Below are positions 53,516 to 62,407 of a stretch of 64,000 nt of DNA, one piece after another. The stretch is taken from contig JBFLZW010000013.1 in NCBI GenBank assembly GCA_040755755.1, forward strand, positions 91,448 through 155,447. Direction: 5' to 3'. The position numbers were made by a program, and so were the translations under genes. Position 1 is the stretch's first letter; each line of letters opens with the position of its first letter. The notes beneath the pieces are model-generated. The model worked only from the letters and a program-made list of their open reading frames with translations, did no database searches and was not told where the DNA came from. Source of the DNA: a bacterium. GTDB taxonomy: Bacteria > SZUA-182 > DTGQ01.

Positions 53516-54511
53516 TTGAAAAAGAAATTTCTCCTCGGTTTGCTCATCAGTGCGTTCTGTTTATTCCTGGTATTCCGGAATATTGATTTCATTGCCCTTC
53601 GCAAGTCTCTGGCTGAAGTTCAATACGGGTATCTTCTGGCGGCGCTTTTTTTTGTTTTCCTGTTCACCCTTTTTCGGGCCGTGCGCTGGAAGTATCTGCT
53701 CGATCCGGTGAAAAAAATCGGGACAGCGGATTTATTTGAAGTCACAACTATCGGCTATCTGGCCAACAATGTCCTGCCAGCCAGGATCGGGGAAGTGGTC
53801 AGGGCCCTTGTGCTGAGCAAAACCGAAGGGATCAGTGGAGCTTCATCCCTGGCAACTATCGTTACCGAGCGCTTTTTCGATATTCTCACCCTGCTCTTCA
53901 TCCTGGCCTTCGGCTCCCGGCATCTGCCCCTGCCGCAGGCCAAAGGTTATGTAATTTCCCTGGCTGCCGGATCATTCGGCATTCTCGTTGCCTTTGCGCT
54001 CCTGATGCGGCATCGGCAGGAATGGCTTTTCAAGATGATTCGCAGGCTTATCGAGCCGGTCTCCCGGAAAATGGCTGACCGGGTGCAGCAGTCGATTCAT
54101 GGCTTCGGGCAGGGCCTGCAGGTATTGCACTGCCGCGGGCATCTGATAGCGGTCTTTCTGCTGTCGGCCTTTGTCGGCCTGTCAATGGGGGGAATCTACT
54201 ACTTTGCAGCCCTGGCCTTTGGCATTCCCCTGACCTTCTCCAAGCTGCTCCTTCTCATCTCCATGATTTTTCTTGGGATCAGCATCCCCTCTTCGCCGGG
54301 ATTTATCGGCACCTTTCACTACTTCTGCATCAAGGGGCTCCTGCTCGGGGGGGTGAAAGATAAACATCTGGCTTTAAGTTATGCCATTGTCATCCACTTG
54401 ATTCAATACATCCCCGAATCTCTGGCCGGGCTGTTTTTTCTGTGGAAGAAAGGCCTTTCACTCGGGGAAATCAATACGGCCGAGGTGCCGATCGAGGTGG
54501 TGCAGGAATGA
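53516..54511 (+). CDS. Lysylphosphatidylglycerol-synthase-TM-region/flippase-like membrane protein (UPF0104)
   Basis: 331 residues from a TTG start (MKKKFLLGLLISAFCLFL), with about eight membrane segments. The conserved core RAVRWKYLLDP near residue 57, GYLANNVLPARIGEVVRALV near 80 and TERFFDILTLLFILAF near 120 define the UPF0104/AglD/MprF-TM family, whose members move or synthesise lipid-linked compounds. The exact substrate is unknown. It begins 47 bases after ilvE and overlaps pcrA by 4 bases. Confidence 0.9.
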   Translation: MKKKFLLGLLISAFCLFLVFRNIDFIALRKSLAEVQYGYLLAALFFVFLFTLFRAVRWKYLLDPVKKIGTADLFEVTTIGYLANNVLPARIGEVVRALVLSKTEGISGASSLATIVTERFFDILTLLFILAFGSRHLPLPQAKGYVISLAAGSFGILVAFALLMRHRQEWLFKMIRRLIEPVSRKMADRVQQSIHGFGQGLQVLHCRGHLIAVFLLSAFVGLSMGGIYYFAALAFGIPLTFSKLLLLISMIFLGISIPSSPGFIGTFHYFCIKGLLLGGVKDKHLALSYAIVIHLIQYIPESLAGLFFLWKKGLSLGEINTAEVPIEVVQE

Positions 54512-56763
54512 ATTCTCCTCTTGACAGTCTTAACCCTGTTCAACGCGAAGCGGTGCAGCATACCGAAGGACCGCTGTTGATCCTGGCCGGAGCAGGCTCC
54601 GGAAAGACCCGGACCATTACCTACCGGATATGGTACCTTATCACCCAGAAGAATGTTTCCCCCTGGAATATTCTGGCGGTCACCTTTACCAACAAGGCAG
54701 CCGAAGAAATGAAAAACCGGGTGAAAGCCCTGCTGTCTCATTCCGACGGGCTGAAGGTATGGATCAGCACTTTCCATTCTGCCTGTGTCCGGATATTGCG
54801 CCAGCATATATCCCGGCTGGGCATGAGCAGCGATTTTGCCATCCTGGATGCTCAGGATCAGATGAAGACCATCAAAAGATGCATTGCCGATGTGGATGAC
54901 CATCCCCAGTCCATGCAATCGTATGCGGTTCTGGCTGAAATCCGGCGTGCGAAAAATGACCTTGTCTCTGCCCGCGAGTATGCCGATTCAGCCGGAGGAG
55001 ACTTTTTTAAATCCCGCGTTGCCCGCATCTTCCGGGCTTACGAAAAACGGTTGAACGAGGACCATGCCCTCGATTTCGACGACCTGCTGCTGCTTACCGA
55101 CAGACTCTTCAGGGAATGCCCCGATGTCCTGGCCTCGTATCAGAACCGGTGCCACTATATCATGGTGGACGAATACCAGGATACCAACCATGCTCAAAGC
55201 AGGATTATTTACCGCCTGGCCCAGCAGCACCGGAACATCTGCGTTGTCGGAGATGACGATCAGTCCATTTACCGCTGGAGAGGTGCGGACATTCGTAACA
55301 TCCTCGGTTTTGAAAAGGTGTTTCCGGAAACCAGAACCATCCGGCTGGAGCAGAATTACCGCTCCACCAGAACCATTCTGCGGGCGGCCAACCAGGTGAT
55401 TGCTCATAACAGTCTGCGGAAAATCAAGGAGCTGTGGACAGACAACGAGGAGGGGGATAAAATCTGCCTCTATCAGGCCCCGGACGAGTATGCGGAAGCC
55501 CGCTACATCAGTCAGCAGATCCAGGCGCTTCGGCGTTCGGATTTTTCCGACTGCCGTTCCTTTGCCGTTCTCTACCGCACCAATGCCCAGTCGCGGACAA
55601 TCGAAGAAGCCCTGCGCAACGATGGGCTCCCCTATCAGATCGTCGGCGGACTCAAATTCTACGAGCGAAAGGAAATCAAAGACCTGATCGCCTATCTGAA
55701 GGTGATTGCAAACCCCGATAGCCGGACAAACATTTTACGGATCATCAATGTGCCGCCCCGCAAAATCGGCCAGACCAGCCTGGCCAAAATCGAAGCCCTG
55801 GCCGATGAAAACCGCCTTCCCTTCTCTCAGGCGCTTTTCGCCATCCTGGAAACTCAGGAATTAAACACCACCCAGAAGCAGAACCTGATGAGGTTTCTCC
55901 AATCCCTGAAAAACTGGAGAGATGTCCGCACAAGCCACACCATCTCGCAGCTCCTGGATCTTGTCCTGAAAGAGACCGACTACCTTGCCTATCTGGAGGA
56001 GGAAAAGACGGATCAGGCCGAGTCGCGGGTGGAAAACGTAAAAGAGCTGCTCTCCGGAATGAAGCATTTCGAGCAGCAAAATCCGGACAGCAGCCTGGAG
56101 GACTTCCTCGACCATGTGAGCCTTTTATCCGATATCGATGAATACCACGAAGGATCAGGCGCTATAACCCTGATGACCGTGCACAGTGCCAAAGGGCTGG
56201 AGTTTCCCGTGGTCTTCATGATCGGCATGGAAGAGGGACTGTTCCCCATATCCCGCAGCACCTTCAAGCAGGAGGAACTTGAGGAGGAGCGCAGGCTCTG
56301 CTATGTGGGTATGACCAGGGCAGGAAAGAAACTCTTTTTGACCCGTGCCGAACAGCGAATGGTCTATGGCAATACTCAGCGCTCGGAGGCATCCCGGTTT
56401 ATCGCGGAAATTCCGCCGGAATTCCTTGACCTGAGTGGGGGCCATGCGGCATACCGGTCTTCTTCCTCCGGAAATGCAGGATATCGAAGCATTCCTTCTA
56501 CCCGGAAGGAACCCTCAATGACTCCTCAGCCGGAGAAGCTCCAAAAGCAATTTGCCACTTCCAAAACCCGGCCGGATTATCTCCAGAACCCGGTTGAAAG
56601 TAACGGAAATTTGCAGCCCGGTGACCGGGTTTACCATGAACAATGGGGTGAGGGGGTAATCTTCAACTGTGAAGGAGAGGGAGAGAACACCAAAGTCTCC
56701 GTGAATTTTGGCGGATTGAGAAAAAAGCTCCTGGTCAAATATGCCAGGCTGAGGAAAATATAA
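54508..56763 (+). CDS. pcrA: UvrD/PcrA-type 3'-5' DNA helicase
   Basis: 751 residues from the ATG at 54508, overlapping the preceding stop by 4 bases; an in-frame start at 54442 would lie inside that gene. Helicase motifs: Q-motif LNPVQREAV, Walker A LILAGAGSGKTRTITYRI, Ia VTFTNKAAEEMKNRV, II YIMVDEYQDTNHAQS, III VGDDDQSIYRWRGADI, IV LEQNYRSTRTILRAAN, V TLMTVHSAKGLEFPVVF and VI YVGMTRAGKKL. The C-terminus has the PcrA-type Tudor-like fold (LQPGDRVYHEQWGEGVI). Works in repair and removal of blocked complexes. Confidence 0.96.
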   Translation: MNSPLDSLNPVQREAVQHTEGPLLILAGAGSGKTRTITYRIWYLITQKNVSPWNILAVTFTNKAAEEMKNRVKALLSHSDGLKVWISTFHSACVRILRQHISRLGMSSDFAILDAQDQMKTIKRCIADVDDHPQSMQSYAVLAEIRRAKNDLVSAREYADSAGGDFFKSRVARIFRAYEKRLNEDHALDFDDLLLLTDRLFRECPDVLASYQNRCHYIMVDEYQDTNHAQSRIIYRLAQQHRNICVVGDDDQSIYRWRGADIRNILGFEKVFPETRTIRLEQNYRSTRTILRAANQVIAHNSLRKIKELWTDNEEGDKICLYQAPDEYAEARYISQQIQALRRSDFSDCRSFAVLYRTNAQSRTIEEALRNDGLPYQIVGGLKFYERKEIKDLIAYLKVIANPDSRTNILRIINVPPRKIGQTSLAKIEALADENRLPFSQALFAILETQELNTTQKQNLMRFLQSLKNWRDVRTSHTISQLLDLVLKETDYLAYLEEEKTDQAESRVENVKELLSGMKHFEQQNPDSSLEDFLDHVSLLSDIDEYHEGSGAITLMTVHSAKGLEFPVVFMIGMEEGLFPISRSTFKQEELEEERRLCYVGMTRAGKKLFLTRAEQRMVYGNTQRSEASRFIAEIPPEFLDLSGGHAAYRSSSSGNAGYRSIPSTRKEPSMTPQPEKLQKQFATSKTRPDYLQNPVESNGNLQPGDRVYHEQWGEGVIFNCEGEGENTKVSVNFGGLRKKLLVKYARLRKI

Positions 56764-56825
56764 GAGAGGCACTAGAAAAAACGAGCATTGTTTAAATTGT
56801 ATTTTTCTAAGGAGACACGGTTACA

Positions 56826-57113
56826 ATGAAGATTAGCGTACAGGAAGTAGAGTATGTAGCTAAATTGGCCAGGTTAAAGCTCTCCAACCAGGAAAAGGCT
56901 TTATTTACCCAGCAACTGGACAGTATCTTGCTCTATATGGATAAGCTGAACGAATTGGATACCGGAGACGTTCCGCCAACCTCTCATGTCCTGCCGCTGC
57001 ACAACGTCATGAGAGAGGATGAAGTGCAGCCTTCCTCTGCTCCGGAAGATATCCTGGCCAATGCCCCGGAAAGGGAAGATACCTTTTTTGCCGTGCCCAG
57101 GGTGATTGAATAA
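56826..57113 (+). CDS. gatC: Aspartyl/glutamyl-tRNA(Asn/Gln) amidotransferase subunit C
   Basis: 95 residues with AAGGAGACACGGTTACA upstream. The GatC pattern is clear: VEYVAKLARLKLSNQEKALF, LDSILLYMDKLNELDTGDVP, and the Pro-rich tail with LPLHNVMREDEVQPS and ANAPEREDTFFAVPRVIE. It stabilises the GatAB transamidase. gatA and gatB do not follow (the next gene is on the opposite strand), so subunit C is encoded apart from its partners. Confidence 0.94.
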   Translation: MKISVQEVEYVAKLARLKLSNQEKALFTQQLDSILLYMDKLNELDTGDVPPTSHVLPLHNVMREDEVQPSSAPEDILANAPEREDTFFAVPRVIE

Positions 57114-57150
57114 TCTGCTCTGCCGAGCGGTATTCCTCTTTCCTGTGGTT

Positions 57151-58050
57151 CTATGGTTTAGGGATCCTGATGGTAAGGTAAATATCTCCGGCTTCTCCCC
57201 GCGCGTTTACTTTACCTTTTCCCTTAAGGCGCAGTTTAGTTCCATCCCGAATACCGGCAGGAATAGTGACCACTAACCTTTCCGTAGAGTTACCCTTATT
57301 AAATACCAGGTCTTTTCGGGTTCCCTGTTCGCTCTCCTGCCGGGTAATACTCAGCTCATACACCAGATCACGCTCAGCCTGCTGGATGGTCCTGGAGTTT
57401 TGCTTTGGCCTGTTCAGGAGCATCCCTTTGAGTTTCTGCCCCCAATGGTGCACAGTGCCCTTTAATCCAGCCGAAACCGGAGAGAGCTTGGGTGGGATAT
57501 CTTCCCTCTCTTCCTTCGAGAGGCCGAAAAGATCGGCAAAACTGCCGCTGAGGCTGACCCTGCTTTTCCCTGATTCCCTGGGAAAACCAGGGCCGGGAAA
57601 ACCGGCGACCCAGCCGGTGACGAAAATCTGAGCGTATCCGGAGAAAACTCTTTGAAAGAATTTTTCATTAAAGGTGTAGCCGCTCGGTGAAAATTCCCTG
57701 TTCAGCTCCTGAAAAATGGAACTGTAAAGAGGGTTGGTGAACAGGTCACGAAAAATATCTTCCGGTGAGTATCGAAAATTCTGGCTGCGGTATCCAGCCT
57801 GGCTGTCATATCCGGCTCTGCTGCCGCTCTCCTGCTCAACGCACCGGAACCGGTCATACTCTCTTCGCTTGGTTTCATCGATCAGCACTCCGTAAGCAGC
57901 CGTGATTTCCTTAAATTTTTCGGCTGCATCGGGTGCAGTATTGCGGTCAGGGTGATACTTCAGCGCCAGTTGCCGGTATGCTTTCTTGATCTCTTCAGCC
58001 GAAGCGTCAGAACTGACCCCAAGGATTTGATAATAATCTTGATTTTTCAT
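57151..58050 (-). CDS. J-domain co-chaperone (DnaJ/CbpA-like, no zinc domain)
   Basis: 299 residues. The J-domain (about 4-68) is intact, including [20 protein letters not shown] with the HPD motif that stimulates Hsp70. A middle region ([14 protein letters not shown]...) is low-complexity and lacks the Cys zinc fingers and long G/F region of DnaJ. The C-terminus ([20 protein letters not shown] to the end) is the second half of a DnaJ C-terminal substrate domain. It lies convergent with gatC and is single. Confidence 0.88.
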   Translation of the reverse strand: MKNQDYYQILGVSSDASAEEIKKAYRQLALKYHPDRNTAPDAAEKFKEITAAYGVLIDETKRREYDRFRCVEQESGSRAGYDSQAGYRSQNFRYSPEDIFRDLFTNPLYSSIFQELNREFSPSGYTFNEKFFQRVFSGYAQIFVTGWVAGFPGPGFPRESGKSRVSLSGSFADLFGLSKEEREDIPPKLSPVSAGLKGTVHHWGQKLKGMLLNRPKQNSRTIQQAERDLVYELSITRQESEQGTRKDLVFNKGNSTERLVVTIPAGIRDGTKLRLKGKGKVNARGEAGDIYLTIRIPKP

Positions 58051-58115
58051 GATAAATCCGTTCCCGTAGCTCCAAATACCATATGCTTCAACTAATTATG
58101 AAGCTTATTCGGCAG

Positions 58116-58337
58116 TTAGTCAACCCTACCCTTATCCCTGCAGATGTTCCTCATTTCCCTGTGATCATAGCCCTGACAGAATTCGATTGAACCAGCAAGT
58201 TCAGTAAGATCTTTCCGCCTTTTCAATCTAATATATTCTCGCAGCGCTTCATGGATCAAATCCTTTTTCGTCCTGGCCTTGCTGACAGAAAAGGCTTCCT
58301 GCAATAAACTGTCGCTCATGTCTCTGGTTGTTCTCAT
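58116..58337 (-). CDS. VapB-like antitoxin (orphan)
   Basis: 73 residues: MRTTRDMSDSLLQEAFSV, then ARTKKDLIHEALREYIRLKR, a short ribbon-helix-helix DNA-binding domain of the VapB/DUF2191 type (usual form MRTTLNIDDELL...TKTELV.EAL). Such proteins bind their own promoter and neutralise a PIN-domain toxin. No VapC gene follows: the next 65 bases reach the DnaJ gene. A perfect 23-bp operator-like palindrome lies 31 bases upstream of the start. Confidence 0.78.
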   Translation of the reverse strand: MRTTRDMSDSLLQEAFSVSKARTKKDLIHEALREYIRLKRRKDLTELAGSIEFCQGYDHREMRNICRDKGRVD

Positions 58338-58367
58338 TCCATTCTCTCGGCTTGGTATTTAATTCTA

Positions 58368-58390
58368 TTATACACATTGTATGTGTATAA
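58368..58390 (-). promoter_or_regulatory. Perfect 10-bp inverted repeat, candidate VapB autoregulatory operator
   Basis: TTATACACAT-TGT-ATGTGTATAA, overlapping the expected promoter region of the antitoxin gene (start 58337). It contains TATAAT-like words on the minus strand, so a bound dimer would block transcription. Confidence 0.7.
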
Positions 58391-58465
58391 TCAAGATAAA
58401 GACCAGTAATTCTCATTATATTGATGAGGAGAAGGACCAGGTACAGGGAGAAAGCCCCCCAGGAC

Positions 58466-59338
58466 TTACCAGATTGGCCCAAAGGGGAGAAGAAAAGGAT
58501 ACAGGTTTGGTTGAGTCGGTAAAGGATAAGGGCTGAGAGCAGGAGGAGCATATCCATGTGGGCCATACCCATAATATCCGAGAGGAGCTAAAGGCAAGGC
58601 TAGTTCTGGCCATAGCGGAGGCATTGAAGATGGATACAGGGCTGACAGCCCAAACGATAGCCCGCCCGTTGCCCTCCAGGGACAGGCATTAACTGGAATG
58701 ATTGGCTGCAGGGCCGGGGCTGACATCGAAGATGGCGAAGGTGGCGCAGAAAATGGAGCAAAGACGCCATTTTGTGCAGGGCCAGGATACTGAGAAGGAA
58801 GAAAGAGCGGGGAGGGAGCAAAACCAAAGCCTGGCAACGAGGAGGAAGATGGCGGTGTAAAAGATGGACCGGCAATCGGGGCGGATGCAATCCACTGCCC
58901 TTCCAGCGCAGTCCCTTCCCGGTAATGTGCCTGCCGGGAGGTGCTGCTTTTGATTGCAACCGATGTATTGAGCGGCGGATAGGCGAAGGAAGCCATCGGT
59001 ATTTGGGGGGCTGATGCTGCCAGATCAGGCAGCCAGGCATTTTCATAGCCGAAAGCCTCGATCGAAGCAGGACTAAAAGTTGCAGAGGGATAAGCTGAAT
59101 GCACCCCGAAGAAGGGACTAAAGGGGGCAAATGCTGACATCACCGCTCCTGAAGCCTGACGAACAGCTTCATCCTCTACATCAGGCAGGGCACTGCTGAG
59201 CGGTTGCGTCTGCGGGACCGGGCCGAAGCTGATATGACTTGGCCTGCTTGGCCTTGGGATATCCACTGTTTGAGCGGATGTCAGACAAGAATGGATAATA
59301 AGAAGCAAAAATATAAAAAAAGAGACCTTCTTTAACAA
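58466..59338 (-). CDS. Secreted Pro/Ser-rich low-complexity protein
   Basis: 290 residues with a signal peptide of about 22 residues (FLLLIIHSCLTSAQT). The rest is rich in Pro, Ser, Ala and Phe (FAPFSPFFGVHSAYP, PSPLFLPSQYPGP) and ends in YYGYGPHGYAPPALSPYP, a Gly/Tyr/Pro tail like those of the other four low-complexity exported proteins. The early Cys in IIHSCLTS could be a lipobox-like site, but the context is weak. No domain recognised. It is the only one of the five on the minus strand. Confidence 0.62.
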   Translation of the reverse strand: MLKKVSFFIFLLLIIHSCLTSAQTVDIPRPSRPSHISFGPVPQTQPLSSALPDVEDEAVRQASGAVMSAFAPFSPFFGVHSAYPSATFSPASIEAFGYENAWLPDLAASAPQIPMASFAYPPLNTSVAIKSSTSRQAHYREGTALEGQWIASAPIAGPSFTPPSSSSLPGFGFAPSPLFLPSQYPGPAQNGVFAPFSAPPSPSSMSAPALQPIIPVNACPWRATGGLSFGLSALYPSSMPPLWPELALPLAPLGYYGYGPHGYAPPALSPYPLPTQPNLYPFLLPFGPIW

Positions 59339-59763
59339 ACCTGCTCAGACCTTCAATCTCTGGGGAAAAAATTGTTGAATAAGCTGATGCTGGATATCAG
59401 TAGGTTAACGCTGGATATTTACTATATTGATGGTATATATTAACATGGCTGGAATATCGAAGTCAAATAAAAATCAAAGACGCGATCTATTCGGCGTGTA
59501 CAAGATTCTATCGGCTAATACATTGAAATATTGTAGATTATCCCATAAAAAGTCTACGCATGCAGTAAACTCACGCTCATAATTGTATATGGTCCCTCAA
59601 GCATCCTCCACAAATTGAATTCCCTTGATAAAAAACTGAGCATTATATTTTCTTATTTACCGATGTATATATGTTCATTGTATGGCTGTTTTGTTTACTT
59701 TTTAGTAAAACTTTGAATACAGGGTTTAATAATACCCACGAGCTCTCGGTAAAGATTAACATA
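59339..59763. other. AT-rich intergenic region between divergent genes
   Basis: Upstream of both the low-complexity gene and the WecA-like gene. It is clearly more AT-rich than the surroundings. The WecA-like open frame extends back to 59671, but the family similarity begins at 59764. No gene seen. Confidence 0.4.
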
Positions 59764-60909
59764 ATGATTTATTTACTTTTATTAATCCTATCTTTCTTGT
59801 TATCAATCATTGTTACCCCGATAGTCAGAAATATAGTCCAAAAAAACGGTATCTTAGATATTCCAAATGCACGTAAAGTGCATAAAATTCCCATACCTTT
59901 GCTGGGAGGAATGGCCATATTCTGCTCTTTCTGGATGTGCCTTGCCCTGGCCCTGTTCATTCCAATAATCCGTCAGTCATTCGGAGCGCACCTGCGAAGC
60001 TGGCCAGGTCTGATTCTGGGATCTCTGGTCATTATCGGGATTGGCGCCTACGACGATTGCAGGCATATCCAGCCTGGACCGAAAATTCTCTTCCAGGGGC
60101 TGGCCGGCAGTATAATTATCGCCAGTGGATTTCAAATCCGGCTGGTGAGTAATCCCTTTGGCGAAGGTGCCTTGAGCCTTGGGTGGCTCTCCCTCCCCTT
60201 GACCTTTTTCTGGATCGTGGGCATTACCAATGCCCTGAATATGATTGACGGTCTGGATGGATTAGCCGCCGGAGTAACAGCCATTGCCGGATTGACCATT
60301 TTTGCCATCGCCCATACTAACCGGAATTTCATGGCAGCTTTTCTGTCGCTGATTCTGGTGGGCAATGTTCTTGGATTTCTGGTTTATAACTTTAATCCAG
60401 CCTCCATCTTTCTCGGAGATTCAGGCAGCCTTTTCCTCGGATTCTGGCTGTCCTTTCTCTCTATCCAGGGTGCGCAGGCCAGAGCATATCCAGTCCTGCC
60501 CATAGCTGTGCCGCTCATGGTTCTGGGATTTCCCATCATGGACATGCTGTGGGCAGTGCTTCGCCGTCTCTTCCAGCCAGGCACGGATACCACCAGGTTA
60601 AGAGATAAAATCCTTTCCATATTCAAGGCAGATCAGGGCCATATTCATCACCGGCTTTTAAGCCGGGGTTTTTCTCATCGGCTGGCTGTCCTGCTGCTGT
60701 ACTGTCTGTGCCTCATCTTTGCCGGATGTGCCCTCTGCATTGCGCTTATGCCCTGGATCAACCAGAGAATCGTTGCTTTGTTCCTTCTGGCCTCATGTTT
60801 GTCGGTTAAAAACATGACTGACCTGAAAACCGCGGGTTCGCCGGAAAAGGCTCCCCTGCCGCTCGCGCAGGAGTCCGGTTCAATTACCATCGGGGAGAGG
60901 AAACGATAA
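59764..60909 (+). CDS. WecA/TagO-type undecaprenyl-phosphate sugar-1-phosphate transferase
   Basis: 381 residues from ATG 59764 (in-frame alternative 59671). About ten membrane helices. Family motifs: VRNIVQKNGILDIPNARKVH, then PIPLLGGMAIF; GIGAYDDCRHIQPGPK with the catalytic Asp pair near residue 95; NALNMIDGLDGLAAGVTAIA; and FLGDSGSLFLGFWLS. The loop ADQGHIHHRLLSRG near 290 carries the His-rich motif of WecA/TagO enzymes. It starts lipid-linked polysaccharide synthesis by attaching HexNAc-1-phosphate to undecaprenyl phosphate. Heads a cluster with two glycosyltransferases. Confidence 0.92.
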   Translation: MIYLLLLILSFLLSIIVTPIVRNIVQKNGILDIPNARKVHKIPIPLLGGMAIFCSFWMCLALALFIPIIRQSFGAHLRSWPGLILGSLVIIGIGAYDDCRHIQPGPKILFQGLAGSIIIASGFQIRLVSNPFGEGALSLGWLSLPLTFFWIVGITNALNMIDGLDGLAAGVTAIAGLTIFAIAHTNRNFMAAFLSLILVGNVLGFLVYNFNPASIFLGDSGSLFLGFWLSFLSIQGAQARAYPVLPIAVPLMVLGFPIMDMLWAVLRRLFQPGTDTTRLRDKILSIFKADQGHIHHRLLSRGFSHRLAVLLLYCLCLIFAGCALCIALMPWINQRIVALFLLASCLSVKNMTDLKTAGSPEKAPLPLAQESGSITIGERKR

Positions 60910-60931
60910 CAGGATTTGAGGGAAAAAAGTG

Positions 60932-60947
60932 AGTGGTCAGTGACCAG
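60932..60947. repeat. TGGTCAGTGACCA palindrome copy
   Basis: AGTGGTCA-G-TGACCAG in the gap between the WecA-like gene and the next glycosyltransferase, followed by an A-tract and CTGATAACTTC, words also present, inverted, beside the 15.76-kb array. Confidence 0.75.
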
Positions 60948-60988
60948 AAAAAAACTGAAAAACTGATAACTTCTTTACTGGACGGAAT

Positions 60989-62197
60989 ATGGGGAAATTA
61001 CTGATAATCAATCAATTTTTTTATCCTGATCTTGCTGCAACCTCGCAGTTGATGACCGACCTTGTCGGAGAACTGCGGTCACGGAAAATGCCGGTGGATG
61101 TGGTAACGGGAAACCGCGGCTACACCAATCCAGGAGCCCGCTACCCGGAAGAGGAAAATTATTGTGGAGCGCACATACACCGGTGCTGGTCAACAGGTTT
61201 CAACCGCGGTGGTAAATCAAGCAGGCTGTGCAATTACCTGAGCTTCTATCCCGGCGCTCTCGCCCGCTGTCTTCAGGTTACCAAGCCGAAGGTGGTGATG
61301 ACCATGTCCACGCCGCCCCTGATCGCTCTCTTAGGGCTGACGGTCGCCCGAATCAAAGGTGCCCGGTTTATCTACTGGATTCAGGATCTGTATCCTGAGG
61401 TGGCCATTCATCTGGGATATTTGAAGCCGGAAGGAAAAATGAGCCGCCTGCTGCAAAAGCTGTCCACCTGGATTTTGCAGCAGGCCGATCAGATCGTGGT
61501 AGTCAGTGAGGGCATGAATAACCATCTGATGCACGCCGGTATCTCTTCATCCAAGGTCAGAATAATTTTCAACTGGTCAGACGATGACCGAATACATCCA
61601 TTGCCAAAAACCGAGAATCCCTTTATAGTCCAGCAGGGTCTGTCGGGGAAATTTGTCGTGGCTTACTCCGGAAATATGGGGCTGGCCCATGATTTCACAA
61701 CTATTCTGGCTGCCATGAAAGCCCTGAGCCGCCATCAGGACCGGCTGGCTTTCCTGATGATCGGCGACGGAGCCAGGAAAAAGCCTGTCCAGCACTTTGT
61801 CCAGGACCACGGACTTGGCAATGTCCGGTTTCTTCCCTATCAGCCTCAGGAAAAACTGGCTGAAGTACTCGGTGCTGCGGACCTTCATCTTGTGTCTCTG
61901 AATCCCCGGCTCGAAGGGCTGGTCTTTCCCAGTAAAATTTATGGTGTGCTGGCCGCGGGCAGGCCTCTTCTGTTCATCGGAGATCCCCGGGGTGAGGCGG
62001 CCAGACTGGTGCGGGAGGGAAAGTGCGGCCAGAGCGTGGCTGCGGGAGATACTGACGGTCTGGTGGCCATTATTGAAAGCTACCTTCAGCACCCGGAAAT
62101 CGCCCCGCGCGAGGGGCTGTGCGGCCGGCAGTATCTGGAGCAGCGGTTTTCCCGGCGTCAGTCCCTGGAACAGTTCGGACGGCTGCTCGAATGCTGA
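60989..62197 (+). CDS. Glycosyltransferase family 4 (GT-B, WbuB-like)
   Basis: 402 residues. The N-terminal acceptor domain opens LLIINQFFYPDLAATSQLMT, with a family-typical IYWIQDLYPEVAIHLGYL near residue 125. The nucleotide-sugar domain includes VVAYSGNMGLAHDFTTIL near 225, FLMIGDGARKK and LEGLVFPSKIYGVLAAGRPL with the EGLVFPSK motif of WbuB/colanic-acid-type enzymes. It transfers a sugar, probably to the lipid-linked precursor started by the upstream WecA-like protein. It lies in an export-polysaccharide block. Confidence 0.9.
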   Translation: MGKLLIINQFFYPDLAATSQLMTDLVGELRSRKMPVDVVTGNRGYTNPGARYPEEENYCGAHIHRCWSTGFNRGGKSSRLCNYLSFYPGALARCLQVTKPKVVMTMSTPPLIALLGLTVARIKGARFIYWIQDLYPEVAIHLGYLKPEGKMSRLLQKLSTWILQQADQIVVVSEGMNNHLMHAGISSSKVRIIFNWSDDDRIHPLPKTENPFIVQQGLSGKFVVAYSGNMGLAHDFTTILAAMKALSRHQDRLAFLMIGDGARKKPVQHFVQDHGLGNVRFLPYQPQEKLAEVLGAADLHLVSLNPRLEGLVFPSKIYGVLAAGRPLLFIGDPRGEAARLVREGKCGQSVAAGDTDGLVAIIESYLQHPEIAPREGLCGRQYLEQRFSRRQSLEQFGRLLEC

Positions 62198-62210
62198 AGG
62201 GGGAGGAGGC

Positions 62211-62254
62211 AGTGGTCAGTGGTCGGTGGCCGGTTATCCAGTGGTTAGTGATCC
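62211..62254. repeat. Degenerate GTGGTCAGTGGTC repeat
   Basis: CAGTGGTCAGTGGTCGGTGG followed by CCGGTTATCCAGTGGTTAGTG, related to the arrays at 15761 and 643. A C-rich CCCCTTGAGGGGGGAGG segment follows at 62299-62316, similar to the core of MITE family A. Confidence 0.65.
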
Positions 62255-62407
62255 GGACAGATAGTCCCCATCTTATAGGAGAGGAACCACAATTCTCCTC
62301 CCCTTGAGGGGGGAGGCTGGGTGGGGGTGATGGTTATTTTCATCTTTCCTCATCGAGAGAAGGAACAGGGAACATGGGGAAGCATCTGTGATCAGGGAGA
62401 AGAAAGG

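Noticed and set aside
56826-57113. gatC as part of a gatCAB operon
   Set aside because: The next gene is on the opposite strand and is a DnaJ-domain gene; gatA and gatB are not in the window.
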